Origin: an uncultured Bacteroidota bacterium
GTDB lineage: Bacteria; Bacteroidota; Bacteroidia; Chitinophagales; Chitinophagaceae
Direction: 5' to 3'
Assembly: GCA_946479535.1 (NCBI GenBank)
Contig: CAMLGP010000001.1
Location: 1 to 20,811, forward strand
Length of the DNA: 20,811 nt
Part shown: positions 15,963 to 20,811 of the stretch, piece after piece
Position numbering within the stretch: the first letter of the stretch is position 1
Layout of the letters: the number at the start of each line of letters is the position of its first letter
The notes under the pieces: model-generated
Seen by the model: only the letters and a program-made list of their open reading frames with translations
Databases searched by the model: none
Told to the model about the DNA's origin: nothing
Program-made: the position numbers and the translations under genes

Positions 15963-16216
15963 CTGCCATGGTTTTCGCTCCATCCTGCCATGTTTAGGTG
16001 TCTTCCTGTCATTGTTCGTGTTCACTGCCATTTTTAGGCGTCTTCCTGTCATTGTTCGTGTTCGCTGCCATGGTTCGTGTATCACGAACCATTCCTGATT
16101 AGTGGTTCCGCTGCCATGGTTCGTGTCTCAAACCATTCCTGATTAGTCGTTCCGCTGCCATGGTTCGTGTCTCATGAACCATTCCTGATTAGTGGTTCGT
16201 GAGACACGAACCATGG
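15963..16216. repeat. Tandem CTGCCAT array with GGTTCGTG palindromes, in the gap between dioxygenase and yggS
   Basis: CTGCCAT units begin at 15963, 15985, 16025, 16065, 16111 and 16155 (spacing 22, 40, 40, 46, 44). Two early units carry TTTAGG(T/C)GTCTTCCTGTC and then ATTGTTCGTGTTC. Three later units carry CTGCCATGGTTCGTGT, a CACGAACC or degenerate copy, then ATTCCTGATTAGT(G/C)GTTC. The unit at 16065 contains the perfect palindrome GGTTCGTG-tat-CACGAACC. An inverted copy at 16193-16216 closes the array. No coding frame explains the region. Confidence 0.8.
16158..16216. other. Long hairpin closing the repeat array
   Basis: The segments 16158-16181 and 16193-16216 are reverse complements over 24 nt with a single T-G wobble (16175 opposite 16199), around an 11-nt loop (16182-16192). 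It sits about 40 nt past the stop of yggS (minus strand) and could end transcription from either side, although no T-run follows. Confidence 0.7.
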
Positions 16217-16254
16217 CCACTAACCGCGGCCACGAAGATTACAATGAATCGCTC

Positions 16255-16911
16255 CTATTTTCTTTCGCCGAAAAGTAAGCTGCCGATGCGCACAAGGGTA
16301 CTCCCCTCTTCTACTGCAATTTTATAATCAGAAGACATGCCCATTGAAAGTATGCTGGCCTGTGGAAGTTTGTGCAGCACTTTATCATGAAGCCTTTTCA
16401 ATTCTTTGAATTCTGATCTTACCTTATTCAGGTCTTACGTAAAGGAGGCCATTCCCATTATGCCATTTATTGCGATATTTTTCAAAGGATTACTATTGAC
16501 CTCATTCAATAAAGCATCCAGTTCTGTCTCATCCAGTCCAAACTTGGTTTCCTCCTGGGCAATATGCACCTGCAACAGACAGTTGATCACCCGGCCCTGC
16601 TTTTGCGCCTGCCTGCTGATCTCTTTTAATAATTTGAAACTGTCTACTCCATGAATGAGATGAACAAACGGAGCAATGTATTTTACTTTATTACTTTGGA
16701 GATGACCGATGTAATGCCAGCGGATATCGGCAGGTAACTGTGGCTGTTTATCTATGAGCTCCTGTACATAATTTTCGCCAAAATCACGTTGTCCCTGATC
16801 ATACAGCGTTTTTATGTCTTCAGCAGGCCTGGTCTTGGATACGGCTACGAGCACCACCTTATCACCCAGTTCAGCCCTGATGTTTTTATAATTTTCGAGA
16901 TTGATTGCCAT
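16255..16911 (-). pseudogene. yggS: YggS-type pyridoxal phosphate homeostasis protein, interrupted by one in-frame TAA
   Basis: The frame from ATG 16911 gives a good YggS N-terminal part: LVAVSKTRPAEDI (PLP Lys26), RDFGENYVQELIDK, IRWHYIGHLQSNKV, LIHGVDSF, LLQVHIAQEETKFGL, INGIMGMASFT. A TAA then occurs at codon 159 (nt 16435-16437). Past it, the same frame continues with no further stop for 59 codons as DLNKVRSEFKELKRLH...SILSMGMSSDYKIAVEEGST LVRIGSLLFGERK, the normal family C-terminus, ending at TAG 16255-16257. The total of about 218 codons is the usual length. The lost part holds the SMGMSxDYxxA and VRIG segments that bind the PLP phosphate. A single base change (such as GAA to TAA) or a sequencing error explains it. 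It lies 19 nt after the acyl-CoA dehydrogenase gene, in the same transcript. Confidence 0.85.
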
Positions 16912-16930
16912 TTTTCGAAAGTAGGAAAAC

Positions 16931-18085
16931 TTATTTCAGTATAGCGCGACTAATAACGATCCGTTGCACTTCACTAGTACCTTCATATATCTGTGTGATC
17001 TTGGCATCACGCATCAGGCGTTCTACATGGTATTCTTTTACGAAACCATAACCACCGTGGATCTGTACCGCTTCAACGGTTGTCCACATGGCCGTTTCGC
17101 TTGCATATACTTTAGCCATGGAAGAACTTAATGTATAATCGATCTGATTATCTTTTTCCCAGGCAGCACGGAGACATAATAATCTTGCCGCTTCAACCCT
17201 GGTAGCCATATCAGCTAGTTTGAAAGCAATGGCCTGGTGATTCATGATCTCGGTACCAAATGCTTTTCTTGTTTTGGAATAGTCGCGGGCCAGTTCATAA
17301 GCGCCACTTGCAATACCCAATGCCTGTGATGCAATACCAATGCGGCCTCCTGCAAGTGTTTTCATCGCGAATTTGAATCCAAATCCATCTTCTCCGATCC
17401 TGTTTGCCTTTGGAACTTTTACATCGGTAAACATGACGGTATGTGTATCACTCCCACGAATGCCTAATTTATTTTCCTTGGCTGCTACGGTAACACCGGG
17501 CCAGTTCTTTTCAACAATGAGCGTATTGATACCTTTTGAACCTTTGGCAGGATCCGTTTGGGCCATCACCAGGTATACAGAAGCTGTACCACCATTGGTG
17601 ATCCAGTTCTTGGTTCCATTTAATAAATAATGATCTCCTTTATCTTCTGCTATGGTTTTTTGGGAAGTAGCATCGCTGCCGGCTTCGGGCTCACTAAGCA
17701 TAAAAGCACCGATGTATAATTCTCCATCTTTTTTGCCCTGCGCAAGAGGGGTCAGGTATTTCTTTTTCTGCTCCTCAGATCCATACTCCTGTAATCCATA
17801 GCAAACCAGACTGTTGTTCACACTCATACACACGCTTACACTGGCATCGATCTTTGATATCTCTTCCATGGCTAGCACATAGCTGACCGTGTCCATACCG
17901 GCTCCGCCATATTCAGGCTTTACCATCATGCCCATAAAGCCAAGATCTGCAAGTTTCAGAACCTGTTCTTTGGGAAACTGCTGTTTTTCATCCCTTTCGA
18001 TCACGCCGGGAAGGCATTCTGTACGTGCGAAATCCCGGGCGGCCTTCTGGATCATCAAATGTTCTTCGCTCAGCTGGAACTGCAT
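16931..18085 (-). CDS. Acyl-CoA dehydrogenase (short-chain / butyryl-CoA dehydrogenase type)
   Basis: The 384-residue protein is a full-length acyl-CoA dehydrogenase: an N-terminal helical domain (LSEEHLMIQKAARDFARTEC), the FAD-binding middle domain with GAFMLSEPEAGSDATSQKT and KNWITNGGTASVYLV, and the C-terminal helical domain with RKAFGTEIMNHQAIAFKLAD and VQIHGGYGFVKEYHVERLMR. The catalytic base is Glu368 in TQIYEGTSEVQRIVISR, the position used by short-chain and medium-chain enzymes. It oxidises acyl-CoA to trans-2-enoyl-CoA and passes electrons to ETF in fatty-acid or amino-acid breakdown. Chain length is inferred, not proven. It heads an operon with yggS and has a good promoter upstream. 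Confidence 0.93.
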   Translation of the reverse strand: MQFQLSEEHLMIQKAARDFARTECLPGVIERDEKQQFPKEQVLKLADLGFMGMMVKPEYGGAGMDTVSYVLAMEEISKIDASVSVCMSVNNSLVCYGLQEYGSEEQKKKYLTPLAQGKKDGELYIGAFMLSEPEAGSDATSQKTIAEDKGDHYLLNGTKNWITNGGTASVYLVMAQTDPAKGSKGINTLIVEKNWPGVTVAAKENKLGIRGSDTHTVMFTDVKVPKANRIGEDGFGFKFAMKTLAGGRIGIASQALGIASGAYELARDYSKTRKAFGTEIMNHQAIAFKLADMATRVEAARLLCLRAAWEKDNQIDYTLSSSMAKVYASETAMWTTVEAVQIHGGYGFVKEYHVERLMRDAKITQIYEGTSEVQRIVISRAILK

Positions 18086-18106
18086 GGAGTTTTATTTAGA
18101 TCGCCG

Positions 18107-18139
18107 CAAAGATAAGGGTCAGAAGGTACTGGCGAACAA
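18107..18139 (-). promoter_or_regulatory. Promoter of the acyl-CoA dehydrogenase / yggS transcript
   Basis: On the minus strand TATCTTTG (18107-18114) matches the TAnnTTTG -7 element, with TTG (18137-18139) 22 nt upstream as a -33 candidate. The -7 box lies about 21 nt before the ATG at 18085. Confidence 0.55.
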
Positions 18140-18196
18140 TTGTTAGCGGGTGAAATAGTTGAAGATTCAGTGGATATTTTTGATGTCTTGTTGCTA

Positions 18197-18325
18197 CTGG
18201 CTTGCTTGTTTGTTGCTAAAAAAGGCCCCTTTCTTGCTTATTTGTTGCTTGCTTGTTGCTTGTTCCTTGCTAAAAATCGGCACTTTTCAGCGGGAAACAA
18301 GCAACAAGCAAGCAAGAAACAAGCA
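18197..18325. repeat. TTGCTTG-rich repeat cluster with a 20-bp inverted repeat
   Basis: The 405-nt gap between the acyl-CoA dehydrogenase and DUF1203 genes holds two direct copies of TTGCTAAAAA(A/TC)GGCnCnTTT(T)C (18213-18233 and 18267-18288). They are surrounded by CTTG/TTGC tracts. The arm TTGCTTGCTTGTTGCTTGTT (18245-18264) is the exact reverse complement of 18296-18315 across a 31-nt spacer. Open frames running over this region are low-complexity and do not look coding. Confidence 0.7.
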
Positions 18326-18406
18326 AGGAAGTCAAACTAATGAGCAACCGTGCAGCAAAACCTAAACCACGAGTCAGTAGGGGATGATTCATTGCCTTTA
18401 CTCTGA

Positions 18407-18453
18407 TCTTATTCGGGTTAAAAGCGTTCGGAACGCTTTTAACCCGAATAAGA
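18407..18453. repeat. 23-bp perfect palindrome (possible terminator of the DUF1203 gene)
   Basis: The arms 18407-18429 and 18431-18453 are exact reverse complements around a single G (18430). The core is GGGTTAAAAGCGTTC / GAACGCTTTTAACCC. It lies 38 nt past the stop of the DUF1203 gene on the minus strand, where a terminator is expected, but lacks a clear T tract. Confidence 0.6.
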
Positions 18454-18490
18454 GTCGAATAATACCAGAATAAAACCTGAAAGAATTCAA

Positions 18491-19024
18491 TCAGAAAAAA
18501 CTAGCAGATTCAGACTTAAGGAAAGAAGGATCAATCAGTTGGCCATCAAACCGTTCAATCTTACAGATAAAACAGCCAGCCTGGGCATTCCGGGAGTGGA
18601 GAAAAGCCACTTCCGGGTGATTTTTGAAAATATCATCAATCATTTCTTCAACATCATTATCCCCAACCAATTGAGTAGAAACCATCATCTGATTGGTATT
18701 GTATCCAATTAAGGTAAGCGGGAAACTCTTTTTATCAGCTTTGATCTCAGGGGGGAACCGGTAGATATTACCATAAGCCTTTACCGGCTCTTTATTGATG
18801 AAAACCGGGCCTCGCTGGTTGTAGGCATTATCAATTGTAAAAGGGCTGTGCGAGAACAGAAGTCGACTTTCCTGCCCTTTTACAAAGGGTCTTAATGAAA
18901 CGCGACAGGGGCCTTTTCCTGTTGCAATTTGCTCAACAATATTGTGCCCAAAATCATCTACCTGGTTTAGACGAATACTGGCTGCATATTCTTCACTAAG
19001 TGGTACAATCTTAAAATTAGACAT
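18491..19024 (-). CDS. DUF1203 domain protein
   Basis: The ATG at 19024 (MSNFKIVPLSEEYAASIR) is preferred over an upstream TTG at 19045. The 177-residue product matches DUF1203: CRVSLRPFVKGQESRLLFSH followed by SPFTIDNAY, RGPVFINKEPV, then LTLIGYNTNQMM and VAFLHSRNAQAGCFICKIER near the C-terminus. The conserved Cys and His in these motifs are present. The function of the family is unknown. No signal peptide is visible, so it is predicted to be cytoplasmic. A promoter-like pair is seen upstream. It is monocistronic, with a palindrome after its stop. Confidence 0.8.
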   Translation of the reverse strand: MSNFKIVPLSEEYAASIRLNQVDDFGHNIVEQIATGKGPCRVSLRPFVKGQESRLLFSHSPFTIDNAYNQRGPVFINKEPVKAYGNIYRFPPEIKADKKSFPLTLIGYNTNQMMVSTQLVGDNDVEEMIDDIFKNHPEVAFLHSRNAQAGCFICKIERFDGQLIDPSFLKSESASFF

Positions 19025-19042
19025 ACTATAAGTTTTACAATT

Positions 19043-19073
19043 CAAAGGTGCAAAGCCTCAGAGCTAAATACAA
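19043..19073 (-). promoter_or_regulatory. Promoter candidate of the DUF1203 gene
   Basis: On the minus strand, CACCTTTG (19043-19050; one mismatch to TAnnTTTG) lies 19 nt before the ATG, with TTG (19071-19073) 20 nt further upstream. Confidence 0.4.
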
Positions 19074-19146
19074 CCCGGAACTTGCTGTTCTTTCCTGCTT
19101 CTAGACAGTATGATTATCGTTAGCCATTAAAACGTTTGCGTAAATA

Positions 19147-19201
19147 TGTAGAATGTAAATGTGATCCAATCTAAAATTGAATCTTACATTTACGTACTAC
19201 A
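19147..19201. promoter_or_regulatory. Imperfect inverted repeat upstream of the Gfo/Idh/MocA gene, possible operator
   Basis: TGTAG (19147-19151) plus GTAAATGT (19155-19162) are mirrored by ACATTTAC (19186-19193) plus CTACA (19197-19201), with a symmetric 3-nt mismatch in each arm and a 23-nt centre. The repeat ends about 33 nt before the ATG at 19234. Confidence 0.4.
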
Positions 19202-19233
19202 TTTTATTTATTATAATCAAAAAGAAACTTGCC

Positions 19234-20406
19234 ATGGGGAAAAACAATGGTTCAGATCGCAGACAGTTCATTAAGCATACAGCCGCTGCCGCAACCGGAA
19301 TCACTTTATTATCCGCTTTTTCCAAAAAAGCAATTGAAGAATTATCTAATGCAGGAACTTTGGAGAAACCCTTAACACCTGCAATGAACCTACAGGAACC
19401 GAGAATCAGATTCTCCGTAATCAATATCAATCACAGTCATATTTATGGAATGGTTGAAGCTGTGACGCGTGGTGGAGGCCAATTGGTATCCTTTTATGCC
19501 AAAGAACCTGACCTTGTTGCTGCTTTCCAGAAAAGATATCCGCATGCAAAACTGGCAAAAGATAAAAAAGAGATCCTGGATGATAAATCCATTCAGGTGG
19601 TATTGAGCTCAGGCATACCGGTTGAAAGAGCCCCATTAGGCGTTGAAGTAATGAAAGCCGGAAAAGATTACCTGGTAGACAAGCCTGGTATCACCACCCT
19701 GGATCAACTGGCACAGGTACGGAAAGTACAGAAGGAGACCAAAAGAATCTATTCCATAATGTACAGTGAGCGTTTTGAAAATCGTGCAACAGTTAAAGCA
19801 GGCCAGCTGGTTAAAGCGGGAGCCATCGGCAAAGTAATTCAAACGATTGGTATGGGTCCCCACCGGATGGGAGCTCCTACCCGGCCAGAATGGTTTTTTG
19901 ATAAAAAATACTTCGGTGGGATCATAACTGATATCGCATCTCACCAGTTTGATCAATTCCTTTACTTTACGGGTTCCACCCAGGCCAGTGTTGTAGCTTC
20001 ACAGGTTGGCAATGTGAACCATCCGCAGTATCCAAAGTTTGAAGATTTTGGAGATGTGATGCTCAAAGGAAATGGTGGTGCGGGTTATATCCGGGTAGAC
20101 TGGTTCACACCGGATGGGTTGAAGACCTGGGGAGATGGCCGACTTACCATTTTAGGAACGGACGGATTTATTGAGATCAGAAAGAATATTGATATCGCCA
20201 ATCATGATAATGGCAATCATCTTTACCTGGTCAATCAGAAAGAAACGACCTATATGGATTGTAATAAGGAACCACTTCCTTTTGGTCAGCAGTTTGTGGA
20301 TGATGTAGTCAATAGGACAGAGACCGCCATGCCACAGGAGCATTGTTTGCTTGCCACTGAACTGGCATTGAAGGCTCAAAAGAATGCACAGTTGTTAAAA
20401 ATTTAA
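19234..20406 (+). CDS. Gfo/Idh/MocA family oxidoreductase with Tat signal
   Basis: The ATG at 19234 is chosen over a TTG/hydrophobic extension at 19177 because it places a twin-arginine signal near the N-terminus (DRRQFIKHTAAAATGITLLS, Arg9-Arg10). The 390-residue product has the dinucleotide-binding half (IRFSVININHSHIYGMVEAV, DDKSIQVVLSSGIP, YLVDKPGITTLDQL, a DKP in place of the usual EKP) and a C-terminal domain with FGGIITDIASHQFDQFLYFT and YIRVDWFTPDGLKTWGD. Such Tat-exported proteins bind NAD(P) and oxidise or isomerise sugars or inositols, or act as alpha-N-acetylgalactosaminidase-like glycosidases. The exact reaction is unknown. The DKP change keeps the conserved Lys. Confidence 0.86.
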   Translation: MGKNNGSDRRQFIKHTAAAATGITLLSAFSKKAIEELSNAGTLEKPLTPAMNLQEPRIRFSVININHSHIYGMVEAVTRGGGQLVSFYAKEPDLVAAFQKRYPHAKLAKDKKEILDDKSIQVVLSSGIPVERAPLGVEVMKAGKDYLVDKPGITTLDQLAQVRKVQKETKRIYSIMYSERFENRATVKAGQLVKAGAIGKVIQTIGMGPHRMGAPTRPEWFFDKKYFGGIITDIASHQFDQFLYFTGSTQASVVASQVGNVNHPQYPKFEDFGDVMLKGNGGAGYIRVDWFTPDGLKTWGDGRLTILGTDGFIEIRKNIDIANHDNGNHLYLVNQKETTYMDCNKEPLPFGQQFVDDVVNRTETAMPQEHCLLATELALKAQKNAQLLKI

Positions 20407-20408
20407 AC

Positions 20409-20526
20409 CAGGCGGGTTGTTGCTGCTCACATATCCCGTACATGGAAATGGTTTAAAATAAGCGGGAAACGCCAACAATGGCGTAAAGGTTTAGGTCTGA
20501 CGGGAAAGACCAACAACGGTGTAAAA
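20409..20526. repeat. Second cluster of CCAACAACGGCGTAAA-type repeats
   Basis: Two direct copies, CGGGAAACGCCAACAATGGC (20463-20482, continuing GTAAA) and CGGGAAAGACCAACAACGGT (20501-20520, continuing GTAAA), lie 38 nt apart. An inverted half copy GGGTTGTTGCTGCTCAC begins near 20413. They are related to 11107-11141, so the same element occurs at two loci of this window. Confidence 0.75.
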
Positions 20527-20529
20527 AAT

Positions 20530-20568
20530 AATGAAAAGGGGTATGGCTTTGCCATACTCCTTTTCATT
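20530..20568. terminator. Bidirectional terminator hairpin
   Basis: An 18-nt arm (20530-20547) pairs with 20551-20568 with a single G-T wobble around a TTT loop; the stem starts with AATGAAAAGG and ends with TTTTCATT, giving A/T-rich flanks on both strands. It separates the oxidoreductase gene from the convergent minus-strand gene at the window edge. Confidence 0.75.
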
Positions 20569-20606
20569 GGGAATAATTGACCTTGGTGTTTTTTGTATTT
20601 GGGTTA

Positions 20607-20811
20607 TTAGTTCTCGTGTTGCCCATCAAAAAAGCTTTCATTGCAAAGCACAGAATCCGGGCTCACATAATTCAGCAATGTGTTATTAATGATCTGCTGT
20701 AACTCTTCCTTGCTTGCACAATAAGAAGCGTTAGTTAAAGCTAATTTGTAGGAATTGATCTTGTAGTACGCGAGGCGTGAAGTTTCGGTGGTATGATCAT
20801 CTATAAAATAG
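20607..20811 (-). CDS. C-terminal fragment of an unrecognised protein (continues past the window edge)
   Basis: On the minus strand the frame from 20810 is open through to TAA at 20607-20609, giving 67 residues (YFIDDHTTETSRLAYYKINS ... LQQIINNTLLNYVSPDSVLC ... FFDGQHEN). There is no start inside the window, so this is the 3' end of a gene. No motif is recognised; it is polar with two Cys. Its stop lies 38 nt from the bidirectional terminator, as expected of a real gene end. Confidence 0.5.
   Translation of the reverse strand, partial: YFIDDHTTETSRLAYYKINSYKLALTNASYCASKEELQQIINNTLLNYVSPDSVLCNESFFDGQHEN

Noticed and set aside
15963..16216. CRISPR array
   Set aside because: The units are directly repeated but have no unique spacers, the repeat varies in sequence and length, and no cas gene is present.
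18140..18365. Hydrophobic open frames (66-68 residues) crossing the TTGCTTG cluster
   Set aside because: They arise from the CTTG/TTGC tracts and the inverted repeat, are Leu/Cys/Lys-rich low complexity, and overlap each other in different frames; no credible promoter or start.
19177..19233. Upstream TTG start extending the oxidoreductase by 19 residues
   Set aside because: The extension would place the Tat arginines deep in the protein after a hydrophobic stretch; the ATG at 19234 gives a normal Tat leader.

Overview
The window reads as a chromosomal stretch of a Bacteroidota genome, most likely family Chitinophagaceae. The evidence is the gene families present (DUF885 and DUF4251 secreted proteins, LytS/LytTR pair, FGGY-type gluconokinase with GntP, Tat-exported Gfo/Idh/MocA oxidoreductase, sigma factor with a conserved C-terminal tail), lipoboxes right after short signal peptides, A-rich leaders with poor Shine-Dalgarno sequences, and several TAnnTTTG-type -7 promoter elements about 20 nt before start codons. 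The lineage is inferred from these features; no rRNA is present.

Layout. 1-1608: 3' part of a large FAD / Fe-S oxidoreductase. 1649-5002: secreted or lipid-anchored proteins (small lipoprotein, DUF885 lipoprotein on the minus strand, DUF4251 protein with a strong terminator, small membrane protein). 5087-5281: decayed remnant of a LuxR-type helix-turn-helix. 5300-6076: two-domain VOC protein. 6086-8920 (minus): gluconate kinase plus gluconate permease operon with a perfect inverted repeat upstream, a likely operator. 9168-9320: 50-residue basic protein missed by a length cutoff. 9372-10881 (minus): DoxX-like membrane protein and exported transglutaminase-like protein. 11243-12365: DUF2231 membrane protein and ECF sigma factor. 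12502-15109 (minus): histidine kinase, DinB/MDMPI-like protein and LytTR response regulator in one tight operon. 15272-15916: lipoprotein intradiol dioxygenase. 16255-18085 (minus): acyl-CoA dehydrogenase followed by a yggS gene broken by one in-frame stop. 18491-19024 (minus): DUF1203 protein. 19234-20406: Gfo/Idh/MocA oxidoreductase with Tat leader. 20607-20811 (minus): C-terminal piece of an unrecognised protein.

The most unusual material is intergenic. Four repeat types occupy the gaps: a CCAACAACGGCGTAAA motif present at both 10.9-11.1 kb and 20.4-20.5 kb; a CTGCCAT/GGTTCGTG array at 15.96-16.22 kb ending in a 24-bp hairpin, with a related single element at 12.4 kb; a run of five TTAGNNN heptamers; and a TTGCTTG-rich cluster with a 20-bp inverted repeat, followed by a 23-bp near-perfect palindrome. 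I see no phage, transposase, CRISPR, reverse transcriptase, toxin-antitoxin or tRNA/rRNA gene. The genes are ordinary housekeeping or accessory families; the candidates for something undescribed are the repeat families, the kinase-MDMPI-regulator operon and the two broken genes.
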